52,458 nt of DNA, from the NCBI GenBank assembly GCA_902464295.1, contig CABQIW010000010.1:1-52458 (forward strand), written 5' to 3'. The notes beneath the pieces were generated by a model. It was given only the letters and a program-made list of their open reading frames with translations. It was not told the origin of the DNA and made no database searches. Position numbers and translations under genes: made by a program. The stretch is from an uncultured Eggerthella sp. GTDB lineage: Bacteria > Actinomycetota > Coriobacteriia > Coriobacteriales > Eggerthellaceae. Below, one piece after another: positions 16,342-26,247 of the stretch (within the stretch, counting starts at the first letter, position 1; the number at the start of each line of letters is the position of its first letter).

Positions 16342-17412
16342 TTACGCCTTCGTAAGGTTGTTCTTTTCGAGCAGCGCGCGACGGCGATCGTGCGGGAAAG
16401 CTATCTGCACGCGCGTGCCCGCTCCTTCTTCGGAAGCGAGCATGATCGAGAGTCCCATGCGGGCACACATGCGCGCCACCAGATAGAGACCCATGCCCGT
16501 AGCAGACCCATGAGCGCGCCCGACCGCGCCAGTGAATCCGCGATCGAAAACACGGGGCACATCTTCGGCGGGAATGCCGCATCCATCATCTTTGATCTCG
16601 AGCACGGTCGAGCTGGTCGACGATTCCTGCTGTGCTTCAAAGGCAATGAATGAAATAGTGTGCGCTTCATACTTAGCAGCGTTCACCACGATCTGCGTGA
16701 TGATGAATTCGAGCCACATCTTGTCAGCGAATACCGTGGTATCGGGGTCGATCTGGAAATCGAGCGCGACTCGGAGCGAAGTGAGGTAGTGCATGTGCGA
16801 TTTGCATACCTCTTTTGCAATGTCTGCGAGGTTCACTTCCCTGATGAGATAGTCAGCCACCAGCGATTCAGTGCGCGCAGCGAAGAGCGATTGTGAGATC
16901 AGATCGTCCATGCGCTCAAGCTCGCGCCGCAAGGCAAGCGCATCGGGGCCGCTCATGCGTTTGGTGATGAGCTTCGCGGCCGAGAGCGGCGTCTTCACTT
17001 CGTGAACCCATAGCTCGATATATTCAGCATTTTCGCGCGCGTTCGATCTCAGTTCGGTGATCTCTTGGTTGTCGGCTTGCACGATCGCAAGCATAGCCTC
17101 ATAGGCAAGCCGCCCTTCCAGAAAGGAAGGCGGATCGACCAGATCGACAACGTGTGCGCCCTGTTCAAGATTGGTCGTTGCTTCTTCGACCTGATGCCAG
17201 AACGACGCCCTGCGCAGGTACTGAAGCATGAGGTATCCCGCAACGCCCATGACCGCGATCAGATCGATGAAGACGATCCCACCAGTCGACGCCTCCAAAA
17301 CGATCAAAACGAGCGTAAGGAGCACGATGAACAGCGTCGATCCCGCAAGAAAGAGAGCCTTGCCCCTGATGAAGGCGCTCGGCGAAAAGCGCGTACGACG
17401 AAGCTCGTTCAC
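16342..17412 (-). CDS. BceS-type sensor histidine kinase
   Basis: From the GTG at 17412 the protein has 356 residues. Two membrane helices (about 20-40 and 47-66) are separated by only a few residues, the hallmark of intramembrane-sensing kinases that receive their signal from a BceAB-type transporter. The phosphorylated His137 lies in ELWVHEVKTPLS. ATP-binding motifs follow: N-box QIVVNAAKY, G1 DDGCGIP, F-box VFDRGFTG and G2 GMGLYLVARM. The GTG overlaps the TGA of the response regulator gene, indicating coupled translation. A frame extending to 17553 only shadows that gene. Confidence 0.9.
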   Translation of the reverse strand: MNELRRTRFSPSAFIRGKALFLAGSTLFIVLLTLVLIVLEASTGGIVFIDLIAVMGVAGYLMLQYLRRASFWHQVEEATTNLEQGAHVVDLVDPPSFLEGRLAYEAMLAIVQADNQEITELRSNARENAEYIELWVHEVKTPLSAAKLITKRMSGPDALALRRELERMDDLISQSLFAARTESLVADYLIREVNLADIAKEVCKSHMHYLTSLRVALDFQIDPDTTVFADKMWLEFIITQIVVNAAKYEAHTISFIAFEAQQESSTSSTVLEIKDDGCGIPAEDVPRVFDRGFTGAVGRAHGSATGMGLYLVARMCARMGLSIMLASEEGAGTRVQIAFPHDRRRALLEKNNLTKA

Positions 17413-18113
17413 TCGATCACATACCCGAGCGAACGGCGCGTCTGGAGGAATTCTTCGGGCACATCGAGCTGTGCGAGCTTCTTGCGCAAACGATTGATGT
17501 TGACCGTGAGCGTATTGTCGTCGATGAACGCATCGGATTCCCACAGATCGCACATGATCTCCTGGCGCGAGACGATCGTGCCGGCATTTCGCATGAGCAG
17601 GGTGAGGATGCGCTGTTCGTTACGTGTGAGCTGGCTTTCCTTGCCCTGATAGGTAACCGCACACGTGTTGAGATCGAGCGTGAGCCCGCGATGTTCGAGC
17701 ATGGTAGCTTGTTGCGATTGCTCCCCGCGGGCCACGAGCACGCCTAATCGCGCGAGCAGTGCGGCTGGGCGATACGGCTTCATCACGAAGTCGTTCGCAC
17801 CCAGATTGAGCGACATGACCTCGTGGAATTCATCGGTTGCCGAGGTGAGCACGATGATGGGAACTTCGCTCTTCGCACGAATAGCGCGACAGATCGCATG
17901 CCCATTGGTGCCCGGGAGCGTGAGGTCGAGTATCACGCAATCGAAATCGCCCGCCAGCACCTCCTTGGCCGCGTGCGCGAAATCTTCGCAACAATGCACT
18001 TCATAGCCATTGAGCTCGAGCAGGTTAGCCAGTTCGTCGCGCAACACAGCATCATCTTCTACGATGAAGATCGAGGATTCTGATGCATCGTTAGCGTTGT
18101 TCAAATAAACCAT
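17409..18113 (-). CDS. OmpR-family response regulator (BceR-type)
   Basis: A 234-residue two-domain regulator. The receiver domain (about 14-125) has acidic residues in VEDD, phospho-acceptor Asp63 in VILDLTLPGTNG and Lys112 in VMKPY. The C-terminal winged helix (about 140-233) has the usual LTRNEQRILTLLMRNAG and TVNINRLRKKL recognition region. It is the first gene of the module and is partnered with the overlapping kinase gene. It probably activates the transporter genes downstream; the direct repeat at 16234-16259 is a candidate site. Confidence 0.93.
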   Translation of the reverse strand: MVYLNNANDASESSIFIVEDDAVLRDELANLLELNGYEVHCCEDFAHAAKEVLAGDFDCVILDLTLPGTNGHAICRAIRAKSEVPIIVLTSATDEFHEVMSLNLGANDFVMKPYRPAALLARLGVLVARGEQSQQATMLEHRGLTLDLNTCAVTYQGKESQLTRNEQRILTLLMRNAGTIVSRQEIMCDLWESDAFIDDNTLTVNINRLRKKLAQLDVPEEFLQTRRSLGYVIE

Positions 18114-18243
18114 GGAATTCTCGCATATCCACGTTCAGTACTGTCAAGGACCATTGTACGTAGGCCGCAAGCAGAGGTGAAGCGGTTTGGCGAATTCTTA
18201 CAAAAACGTATGCTTTCCTGCACTAAGCGCGCTTGCTGAAAGA

Positions 18244-19680
18244 CTAGCCGATCGTAGTGAGGAAATATTGCGCTTTGCCCTTTTCCTTCGCCTGGTAGAG
18301 CGTACTATCTGCAACGGCGTAAAGATCTTCGAAGGGCATGGGAGGAGCAGCAAGACATACCGCACCGATACTGAGCGTAGGTGAAGCGCGGAACTTATGC
18401 CCGTCGGGCGATTCGGGCGCAACATCGGTCGAGCGTTGAGCAGCGAAGGGGCCGCGCGCAAGGTGGCTCAGGACACGATCGGTCGCCGGTCCTGGCGCAA
18501 GACCTGGGGCGAAGATGATGAATTCATCGCCGCCAAAGCGCGCAACGATATCTTCCTTACGCATGACCTGCTTCATGAAGCGCGCAAGCTCCTTCAAGAC
18601 TGCATCGCCTTCAAGATGTCCATATGTGTCGTTGACACCCTTGAAATCGTCGACATCGACCGCGATAAGCGTACACGGACGCGTTTCGGTACGCAGCGCA
18701 GTTTCAATGCGATCGATCGCAGCTGAACGATTATAGAGCCCCGTGAGCGCGTCGCGCTCCGCCTTCTGACGAAATTGGCTTTCGCGCTGCGCTGCCTCGT
18801 TCGTATCGAGCAGGCGCCCCACATGGCGCACCGGCTTGCCTTCTTCATCGTAGAGTACCACCGACTGGTAGCGATACCAGATGGTCTCGCCGTCTTCATT
18901 GGTGGTCGAAGTTTCGAAATCCACGAGCGAATTCTCACCGATCTGGCTCAAGAGCGGCGAAAGATCATGCGAGGTGATGTCAAGGGTACAGGGATTGTGG
19001 CAACGGCGACGAACAACGAAATCTTCCTGGACTGGTTCGCGTCCAAAGCGGCCTACGAAATCGCCATAGACGTTGGCTTCCCCGGTTCCACATTGGATAT
19101 CGAAGAGCACGTCATTCGAGAGCGCGGTGATGATCTCAAGGCGCTCGTTCGCCAGACGCAAGCTCTCATTCGCTTCATGCAGCTCTTTTTCGTCGTGCAC
19201 CTGGCCAGAGATATCCATGAGCGTGACATAGAACCATAACTTGCCCTGCGAATCTTCGACGAGCTGACCCCAGTCTTCGACCCAACGCACTTCCCCATCG
19301 GCGCAACGGATGCGATAGCGCAGATGGTCATCATTGCTCGAAAGGATCTGCGACTCGATGCTCGCAAGGGCCTCTTCGCGATCCTCTTCGAAGATCATGC
19401 CGGAAAAGGTATTGCCAGTAAGTTCGCGGAATTGTTCTTCGTTCTCGCAGCGAAACATCCGAATGAGTCCGCCGCTCACACGATCGAGCGTATCTTCTCC
19501 TTCGGCTGGATAGCGGAACAGTCCTCCCGGGAAACGGTCGAGAAAGCCCCAGTGCGATTCCACATCGGTTACGGTCGATGCCTCTGATGAAGACACCTCG
19601 TCCGAAGAATCCATTGTGGGGTCTGCGCTTTTCTGTGCAACCTTGTCTTCGCCTCGACCAAAAAAATGATGCCAAGCCAC
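18244..19680 (-). CDS. PAS-domain diguanylate cyclase
   Basis: A soluble 478-residue enzyme. A serine- and acid-rich N-terminus is followed by PAS-like modules at about 45-165 and 180-300, a connecting helix (ESQFRQKAERDALTGLYNR), and a GGDEF domain (about 315-478) with the intact active site FGGDEFI. It should make cyclic di-GMP from GTP. I saw no RxxD product-inhibition site directly before GGDEF. The start is a GTG with AGGAGG seven bases upstream. It has its own promoter and lies beside two hybrid kinases with PAS domains, which suggests a shared sensory theme. Confidence 0.9.
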   Translation of the reverse strand: MAWHHFFGRGEDKVAQKSADPTMDSSDEVSSSEASTVTDVESHWGFLDRFPGGLFRYPAEGEDTLDRVSGGLIRMFRCENEEQFRELTGNTFSGMIFEEDREEALASIESQILSSNDDHLRYRIRCADGEVRWVEDWGQLVEDSQGKLWFYVTLMDISGQVHDEKELHEANESLRLANERLEIITALSNDVLFDIQCGTGEANVYGDFVGRFGREPVQEDFVVRRRCHNPCTLDITSHDLSPLLSQIGENSLVDFETSTTNEDGETIWYRYQSVVLYDEEGKPVRHVGRLLDTNEAAQRESQFRQKAERDALTGLYNRSAAIDRIETALRTETRPCTLIAVDVDDFKGVNDTYGHLEGDAVLKELARFMKQVMRKEDIVARFGGDEFIIFAPGLAPGPATDRVLSHLARGPFAAQRSTDVAPESPDGHKFRASPTLSIGAVCLAAPPMPFEDLYAVADSTLYQAKEKGKAQYFLTTIG

Positions 19681-19752
19681 GATGTGGCCTCCTTTTTCCT
19701 ACCCCCGAGAACAGAGGACGGCATCCTTGCACCGCCTTGTTTTTGCTGTGGA

Positions 19753-19780
19753 AATAATACCACTCCCACAGGGGGTTTTA
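19753..19780 (-). promoter_or_regulatory. predicted promoter of the diguanylate cyclase gene
   Basis: On the minus strand, TTAAAA (19780-19775), a 16-bp spacer and TATTAT (19758-19753) with a preceding TGG form a plausible extended -10 promoter about 73 bases upstream of the GTG start. Confidence 0.5.
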
Positions 19781-19861
19781 ACAGAACAAATGAAGCTTAA
19801 TAACACAGAAACACAAGAGCGCAGAGTCTTTTGGATGGGCGACGCGCTGCTCTTCTCGGCG

Positions 19862-21412
19862 CTACGAAGCGCTGAGCGTATGGATCGCGGCCTTCAGTGC
19901 TTTGATGTCCACGGGCTTCGCAACATGAGCGTCCATACCGCTCGAAAGGATGCGGCGCACATCTTCGCTGTGCGTATCGGAGGTTACGGCGATGATCTTC
20001 ACGGAGTCGCCACCCTTTTCCTTGCACGCGCGGATGCAGCGCGTTGCCTCATAGCCATCCATGTTGGGCATGTGGATATCCATCGTGATGATGTCGAAGA
20101 ACCCTGGCTCGCGCTCAAGGAATTCATCATAAGCAACCTGACCATCTTTCGCTGGAACAACATTCGCGCCTTCCATCTCAAGGTATTCGCATAGTATCTC
20201 GCGATTGATCTGGTTGTCTTCGACCACGAGCACGTTCTTGCCCTTGAGCGCGTCTGTGACCGATGTTTCCCCATTCTCTTCATCGATCTCGAGCTGAACA
20301 CGGATCGAGAACGTGGAACCTGCGCCAAGTTCACTGGTGACGAGGATGTTCCCGCCAAGCGATTGGATGAGCTGCTTCGCCGTGGAAAGGCCAAGCCCCA
20401 TATGCGGGATATCATCATCGAGACGCGTATCCTTCACGCGCACGAATGGCTCGAAGATACGGGCAAGATCGTTCTCTTCGATGCCGATGCCCTTATCGCT
20501 CACTGAGATCTCGTAGAACCCGAAGCCCTGGTTGAAGGAATCGAGCTCACGTGCACGCAACAAGATCGTGCTTCCTTCAGGTGAAAAGGTCGAGGCGTTT
20601 TCGATGAGCGCTCGCAGGGCGCGATTGAGATAGCTGAAATTCGACTTCACATTCGGATGCTCGACCTCGATCGAGACCTCCACATTTTGCTGGCGTTTAT
20701 CGAGGCGGCGTGCCGTCTGATCACGCGTGACCAAAACGAGCTCGCGCAAACTGAAGGGTTGGTTGTTCTGGAGCATTTCAGCAGTATCGCCATGAAGCTC
20801 CATCGCACGCCCCACCATATCCATAAGGCGCGTTGCAGCATCATAGATGAGATAGCAGCTGTTCTTGGTCTTCTCATCGCTGCAGCCCGATGCCATAAGA
20901 TCCGCAGTCCCGAGAATAGTATTGAGCGGGGTGAACATGTCGTGCGAAAGCTTGGAGAGCATCTCTTTCTTGAATGCGTGCTCTTCCTGGATCGAACGGA
21001 AAGTTGCTACCCACACGCGCCTACCATCATCGAGCGCATTTACCGTGCACTTACCCGTGAACCAACGGGGCGTGTTGCCCTTCGCGATCATGCGAAATTC
21101 GAAATGATCGAAAGAGCTGTCGTCCAATGCCTTTTGGACGACAGCGCGATCTTCGGGAAAGACCACATTCATGAAGCTGCCTTGGGAAAGTTCCACGAAA
21201 TCTTCGACCGTATAGTCGAGGTTGTTGAGTGCGAATTCGCTAGCAAAGTAAAGCGTATAGGCTTCATCGAAGAAGCCACACATCGCACCGACCGCCACAT
21301 TAGCTGCAAGCAGATCATCGACCTGCTGCCCGAGCGCTCCTTCTCCGGTTGCCTGTTCATCGGTACCGAAGAAGAAAAGATGCTCTTTGTAGTACGAACG
21401 GTGGATTTTCAT
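19862..21412 (-). CDS. soluble hybrid histidine kinase (PAS-HisKA-HATPase-REC)
   Basis: A 516-residue protein without membrane helices. Order of domains: a PAS-like sensor (about 30-140), HisKA with His157 in KLSHDMFTPLN, HATPase with ALIENASTFSPEG, SDKGIGI and GLGLSTAKQ, and a C-terminal receiver (about 390-515) with phospho-acceptor Asp in ITMDIHMPNMDG and Lys in HVAKPVD. AGGA precedes the ATG by seven bases. No separate output regulator or HPt protein is encoded nearby, so its downstream partner is unknown. It is divergent from the next hybrid kinase. Confidence 0.92.
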   Translation of the reverse strand: MKIHRSYYKEHLFFFGTDEQATGEGALGQQVDDLLAANVAVGAMCGFFDEAYTLYFASEFALNNLDYTVEDFVELSQGSFMNVVFPEDRAVVQKALDDSSFDHFEFRMIAKGNTPRWFTGKCTVNALDDGRRVWVATFRSIQEEHAFKKEMLSKLSHDMFTPLNTILGTADLMASGCSDEKTKNSCYLIYDAATRLMDMVGRAMELHGDTAEMLQNNQPFSLRELVLVTRDQTARRLDKRQQNVEVSIEVEHPNVKSNFSYLNRALRALIENASTFSPEGSTILLRARELDSFNQGFGFYEISVSDKGIGIEENDLARIFEPFVRVKDTRLDDDIPHMGLGLSTAKQLIQSLGGNILVTSELGAGSTFSIRVQLEIDEENGETSVTDALKGKNVLVVEDNQINREILCEYLEMEGANVVPAKDGQVAYDEFLEREPGFFDIITMDIHMPNMDGYEATRCIRACKEKGGDSVKIIAVTSDTHSEDVRRILSSGMDAHVAKPVDIKALKAAIHTLSAS

Positions 21413-21593
21413 GCGCTGTCCTGCTGATACGTCAATATGATGAAATGCTTATCTTGCGTCATCATAAATAATAGTCCGATTCCTCTCGGAGTGCAGGGAA
21501 AATGTGCCCCAAGCTCATTTTTTATACTGATTTGTTTCCCTATCAGCGCAAGTGAACGCTACAATATACAGGTTGGTGAAGGGGTGAGAGTGC

Positions 21594-24338
21594 ATGTATA
21601 CTGCAAAGCTTCATATCTATCTCATAGGGTTTTCGCAGGATAGCGTTGCGCTCATCTCGAACATCGAACCCCTTCCGAGCTTTCAACAGAGCGTCCATGC
21701 GAGCGAGGGCATCGACAGCGGCATGGTCGGCGAAGCCGACCTCATCCTCCTGCGTTCGAGCGGCTCAGAAGCAGCACAACTCGTGAACAACATCGCAGCA
21801 CAACGTAAAAGCGATGCCGATATCGTCTTGGTAGCACCTGCTGAAACGTTCGCCGAGCTCGGTGAAACGGCGCGTCTCCTGCATGATTTCTGGGAAGCAC
21901 CGCTAGGGCGTGCGCTGCTCGCTTTTCATTTCAAGAAATGGCAAACCGATCGAAAGCTCCAAGCTGATCTCTGGCAAACCGACCAATTCCTCAACACCAC
22001 CATCGATTCGATTCCGAATCTCATCTGGTACAAAACGCGCGATGGCATCCACGAGAAGGTGAACGATAGCTTCTGTGCCACCGTGCGCAAGACCAAAGAA
22101 CAAGTTCAGGGGCAAGGTCATGCCTACATTTGGGATGTAGAACATGACGACCCTGCCTGCATCGAGTCGGAGAATGAGGTCATGGCATCGGGCAGAACAT
22201 GCGTTTCTGAAGAAGCCGTGCAGACCTCCGAAGGCGACCGCTTGCTCACCACCTACAAGTCACCGCTCTACAACATCGATGGCACGGTCATGGGAACGGT
22301 GGGCGTTGGCATCGACATCACCCAAGAACGCGCCTACGAGCAGAGTCTCATCGATAAGAACCAAGCGCTTGAGACCATCTTCCGTTCGCTCGACTGCGGC
22401 GTGCTCACCCACAGCGTCGATGGCACGCGCATCTTAGGCGTGAACCAAAAGGCGCTCGACATCTTAGGGTATGCCACCGAGCAAGAGATGATGGACGATG
22501 GATTCGACACGATCGCGCGTTCGGTGATCGAAGAGGATCGCGACCGCATGATCGACCAGATCCATCAGCTACGCAATGTGGGTGACAGCAATTCGACCCA
22601 ATATCGCGTGCGCCACAGCGATGGCTCGCTCATTCACGTGATGGGCGACATGAAGCTCATTGAAAACGATGGCGAACGCTATATCCAACGCTTCTTGCTC
22701 GATATCACCAAGCAAAAGAACCTCGAGGCACAGAAAGAGCTCGTGCACCATAGCTTGATCCAAGCGCTCAGCAGCGATTATATGGTCGTCTGCTCATTCC
22801 AGCTCGACTCCAATACGGGTGAAGCGCTTCAAGTCTCAGAAGACCTTGATGCAGCATTGAATGACATCTTCGCGGGAGATATCGCACTCGACCGAACGAT
22901 GAATGCCTACATCGACAAGCGCGTTGATGTTGAAGACCGAGAGATGGTTCGCTCCTTGCTCACCCCCGAGAACATTCGTCGCGAGCTTTCCTTGCACAAC
23001 CGCTTCGACCGTATCTATCGCGCCAACGTGAACGACGTGGTTCAATATCGCCAGCTCAGCGTTACGGGAGTGCGCGCTGGCGAGGAGAACTTCATCGTCG
23101 TGGGCCTGCGCAATATCGATCAGCAGATCCGCGAAGAGCTCGAACAGAAAACGCTCCTTGAAGAAGCGCTCGGATACGCGAATCGCGCCAACGAAGCAAA
23201 GAGCACCTTCCTCTCGAACATGAGCCACGATATCCGCACCCCTATGAACGCGATCGTAGGCTTCACCGAACTAGCAACACGCCACATCGGCGATCCCGAG
23301 CGTGTGGAGGAATACCTCTCGAAGATCAAGACTTCGGGCAATCATCTGTTGAACCTGATCAACGATGTCCTCGACATGGGCCGCATCGAGCAAGGTAAGC
23401 TTTCGCTCGACGAAGGTCCTTGCGACCTGAACGAAGTCTTCGCGGCACTCGAAGAGATCCTTGCTCCTGAAGTCGAATCGAAGCAGCTGGAGTTCGATCT
23501 CAGCACGGAGCTCACCCACAGTGAAGTGCTTTGCGACAAAGTGAAGCTCAACCAGATACTCATGAACCTTTTGAGCAATTCAGTGAAGTTCACTCCTGCT
23601 GGCGGCACGGTGCAGCTGAGCCTCACGGAACTGCCCGCGAACGACATCGAAAGCGGCTGCTATCGCGTGATCGTCTCCGATACCGGCATCGGCATGGCAC
23701 CCGAATTCCTTGAGCAGATCTACGACCCATTCGAGCGCGAACGCACGCAAACGATCAGTGGCATCCAAGGAAGCGGCCTTGGCATGGCCATCGTGAAGAA
23801 CCTCGTTAACATGATGGGTGGTACGATCCAGGTCGAGAGCGAAGTGGGAGTAGGCACCACCTTCACGGTCATCTTCACCTTCAAGCTCGTCTCTGCGCAA
23901 GACACCACCGCAGTGAAGAAGGATGAGCGATCAGCACTCTTCCGGGCCGAACGCGCCCAGAACTATCACATCCTTTTGGTCGATGACAACATGCTCAATC
24001 GTGAGATCGCAGTGGAGCTGCTCAGTGATGCAGGCTTCACCATAACGACCGCGATCGATGGCAAAGATGCCGTTGAACAGCTATCTTCATCTGAGCCGGG
24101 CACCTTCGATCTCGTACTCATGGATATCCAGATGCCCATCATGAACGGCTACGAAGCAGCGCGCACGATCCGCGCCCTCCCAGATAAGGAGATCGCTTCG
24201 GTGCCGATCCTTGCCGTTACCGCTGATGCCTTCGACGAAGACCGCCAGCGCGCGCTCGAAGCAGGTATGGACGGACATCTTCCCAAGCCGATCGAAGTTG
24301 ACAAGCTCTTCGGCGTGCTTGATTCCTTGCTCGATTGA
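21594..24338 (+). CDS. soluble hybrid histidine kinase with multiple PAS domains
   Basis: A 914-residue protein with no membrane segment. Residues 1-115 look like a degenerate receiver fold (pseudo-receiver). PAS domains follow at about 130-245 and 255-375, with a further PAS-like region to about 510. HisKA has His545 in SNMSHDIRTPMNA. HATPase motifs are NLLSNSVKFTPAGG, SDTGIGM and GSGLGMAIVK. A C-terminal receiver (about 792-912) has Asp844 in VLMDIQMPIMNG. AAGGGGTGAG lies before the ATG. A TACAAT at 21560-21565 is a possible -10 without a clear -35. The signal and output are unknown. Confidence 0.92.
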   Translation: MYTAKLHIYLIGFSQDSVALISNIEPLPSFQQSVHASEGIDSGMVGEADLILLRSSGSEAAQLVNNIAAQRKSDADIVLVAPAETFAELGETARLLHDFWEAPLGRALLAFHFKKWQTDRKLQADLWQTDQFLNTTIDSIPNLIWYKTRDGIHEKVNDSFCATVRKTKEQVQGQGHAYIWDVEHDDPACIESENEVMASGRTCVSEEAVQTSEGDRLLTTYKSPLYNIDGTVMGTVGVGIDITQERAYEQSLIDKNQALETIFRSLDCGVLTHSVDGTRILGVNQKALDILGYATEQEMMDDGFDTIARSVIEEDRDRMIDQIHQLRNVGDSNSTQYRVRHSDGSLIHVMGDMKLIENDGERYIQRFLLDITKQKNLEAQKELVHHSLIQALSSDYMVVCSFQLDSNTGEALQVSEDLDAALNDIFAGDIALDRTMNAYIDKRVDVEDREMVRSLLTPENIRRELSLHNRFDRIYRANVNDVVQYRQLSVTGVRAGEENFIVVGLRNIDQQIREELEQKTLLEEALGYANRANEAKSTFLSNMSHDIRTPMNAIVGFTELATRHIGDPERVEEYLSKIKTSGNHLLNLINDVLDMGRIEQGKLSLDEGPCDLNEVFAALEEILAPEVESKQLEFDLSTELTHSEVLCDKVKLNQILMNLLSNSVKFTPAGGTVQLSLTELPANDIESGCYRVIVSDTGIGMAPEFLEQIYDPFERERTQTISGIQGSGLGMAIVKNLVNMMGGTIQVESEVGVGTTFTVIFTFKLVSAQDTTAVKKDERSALFRAERAQNYHILLVDDNMLNREIAVELLSDAGFTITTAIDGKDAVEQLSSSEPGTFDLVLMDIQMPIMNGYEAARTIRALPDKEIASVPILAVTADAFDEDRQRALEAGMDGHLPKPIEVDKLFGVLDSLLD

Positions 24339-24393
24339 TCCGCTAGCCTCCCTGAAGATGACGAACGCTCGGGTAGTTTGTCAACCCACAACG

Positions 24394-24402
24394 TGGTATA
24401 AA
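24394..24402 (+). promoter_or_regulatory. possible extended -10 promoter of the aroD operon
   Basis: TGG followed by TATAAA (24397-24402) forms an extended -10 element about 70 bases before the aroD ATG. The -35 region is poor. Confidence 0.35.
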
Positions 24403-24472
24403 GAAAGAGAGCAACGAATGGCAGCTCATTCGAGCTAGTTCGCATCAGGGGTCACGTAGTGAGGAGACGATT

Positions 24473-25237
24473 ATGACAGCGCTTGAGATCAAAGGTATGA
24501 AGATCGGCGAAGGTCTCCCGAAGACCATCATCTCGCTTATGGATCCTACCGTCGATGAAACCATCGAAACGATCAAGACCGGCATCGAAGTAGGGGTTGA
24601 CGCCTTCGAATGGCGCGGTGATTTCGCAGCCGACCTGCACGATCCAGCACAGATGGCAGCCAACAGCAAGCTGATCGCTGCCGCCACGCCGAACAACCCA
24701 CTGCTCTTCACCATGCGAACCATAGAAGCTGGTGGGCAAGCTACCCTTCCCGTCGATGAATATGTAACGTTGAACAAAGCGATCATCGAAGCAGGTGCGA
24801 TCGATATGGTCGACATCGATATCGAGTTGGGTGAAGAATCCACCATGGAACTGGTCGCCTTCGCAAAGGAGCATCAGGTGGCCACCGTTATCTCTTACCA
24901 CAATTTCAGGGGTACCCCTTCAGCTGAATGGATGGTCGACCTCATGTGCCGCATGCATAACCTCGGCGCAGATATTCCCAAGATTGCCACCATGGCACTC
25001 TGTCCCGAAGACACCCTGCGCCTCTTGCAGGCAACCTACGAAGTATCGAAACTCCATCATGATGGTCCGCTGCTCACCATGGCCATGGGACGCGACGGCT
25101 CCCTCTCTCGCTTGACCGGCGAAATGTATGGCTCTTCACTCACCTTCTGTGCACTCAAAGCAGCTTCCGCTCCTGGTCAGGTTGATGTACGCCAGGCCAA
25201 ACGCATCATGCAAGAATTGCACGAGGTTATTTCTTAG
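24473..25237 (+). CDS. aroD: type I 3-dehydroquinate dehydratase
   Basis: The enzyme converts 3-dehydroquinate to 3-dehydroshikimate through a lysine Schiff base; it is used in the shikimate pathway or, in some gut bacteria, in quinate/shikimate use. The 254-residue length and active site fit: Glu46 in FEWRGDF, His143 in SYHNF and Schiff-base Lys170 in PKIATM, at the classical residue numbers. No other shikimate genes are near. It is the first gene of an apparent operon: the next gene starts on the last base of its stop codon. AGGAG precedes the ATG. Confidence 0.95.
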   Translation: MTALEIKGMKIGEGLPKTIISLMDPTVDETIETIKTGIEVGVDAFEWRGDFAADLHDPAQMAANSKLIAAATPNNPLLFTMRTIEAGGQATLPVDEYVTLNKAIIEAGAIDMVDIDIELGEESTMELVAFAKEHQVATVISYHNFRGTPSAEWMVDLMCRMHNLGADIPKIATMALCPEDTLRLLQATYEVSKLHHDGPLLTMAMGRDGSLSRLTGEMYGSSLTFCALKAASAPGQVDVRQAKRIMQELHEVIS

Positions 25238-26247
25238 TGAACCCTATTGCACAAGCAGCCGTAAAGGCTATCACAAAACTACGACCGAACATCCAAGATG
25301 GCTACCTGCGCCAGCGTGCTGCTGAAGATGCGAGCGCGCGGCTCACCATCGCAAGCCCCCGCTGCCGCATCGACGACAAAGTGGTTGCAACCTCCGAAGG
25401 CGCAGAGATCCCCATCCGCGTGTTCACGCCGCTCGATATCGATTTTTCCCTGCGCAACGGATTGCACGTGAACGAAGACTTCGAGGGCACGATCCTCTTC
25501 TTCCATGGTGGAGGATTCGCCAATGGCGATATCGATTTCTACACCGATACCTGCATGAAGATGGCGCTCAAGCTCAATAGACGCGTGGTATCGGTCGATT
25601 ACCGCCGCTCGCCCGAGCATAAGTTCCCCGCTGCGCTCGTGGATTGCTACGAAGTTGCGCGCCAGCTCTTCGCTCGTGAGCTCTTAGATGATGTCGACCC
25701 AGAGCATATCGTGCTCTTCGGTGATTCTGCTGGGGGCAACCTTGCTGCCTCCGTCTCGCTGCTTGCGCGTGAGCTGGGAGAATTCACCCCGCGAACGCAG
25801 ATCCTGCTCTATCCGCTCGTCTATAACGATCACACGCTCACGAGCATGTTCGATTCAGTGCGCGAGAACGGCGAAGACTACATCCTCACGCGTGAAGACA
25901 TCAATGGGTATGTCGATCTCTATCTGAGCTCGCCAGAAGATTTCTTCAACCCCTATTTCGCTCCGCTATTAGAAGAGGACCTTTCTCACCAACCACGCAC
26001 GCTCGTGGTAACCGCAGAATACTGTCCCCTGCGCGACGAAGGCGAGACCTACGCTGCCCGCCTCGAACTTGAAGGGAACGAAGTCGAATGCGTGCGCATG
26101 CTCAATGCGATCCACGGCTACTTCCTCTATCCGAGCGTGTTCGGCTTCGTGCGTGATACCTACAAGATCATCGAAAGCTTCCTCGACCACCAGCCCCTTC
26201 CGCAAGAAGATGATGCCACATGGCTCGCACTCCTTGGTACCGACTAG
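25237..26247 (+). CDS. HSL-type alpha/beta hydrolase (carboxylesterase/lipase family)
   Basis: A 336-residue enzyme of the hormone-sensitive-lipase family. It has the oxyanion motif HGGGF (90-94), the nucleophile elbow GDSAGGN with Ser164, an acidic residue in the RDEGETYA region and the catalytic His in AIHGYF. It is soluble. Translation begins with a GTG that shares a base with the aroD stop (TAGTG), so it is coupled to aroD. The next gene overlaps its end by 28 bases. Substrate unknown; its partners suggest a role in acyl transfer or lipid modification. Confidence 0.88.
   Translation: MNPIAQAAVKAITKLRPNIQDGYLRQRAAEDASARLTIASPRCRIDDKVVATSEGAEIPIRVFTPLDIDFSLRNGLHVNEDFEGTILFFHGGGFANGDIDFYTDTCMKMALKLNRRVVSVDYRRSPEHKFPAALVDCYEVARQLFARELLDDVDPEHIVLFGDSAGGNLAASVSLLARELGEFTPRTQILLYPLVYNDHTLTSMFDSVRENGEDYILTREDINGYVDLYLSSPEDFFNPYFAPLLEEDLSHQPRTLVVTAEYCPLRDEGETYAARLELEGNEVECVRMLNAIHGYFLYPSVFGFVRDTYKIIESFLDHQPLPQEDDATWLALLGTD

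Noticed and set aside
16340..16357. 7-bp hairpin over the stop codon of the Bce-type kinase gene
   Set aside because: No U-run on the minus strand after it; cannot be supported as a terminator.
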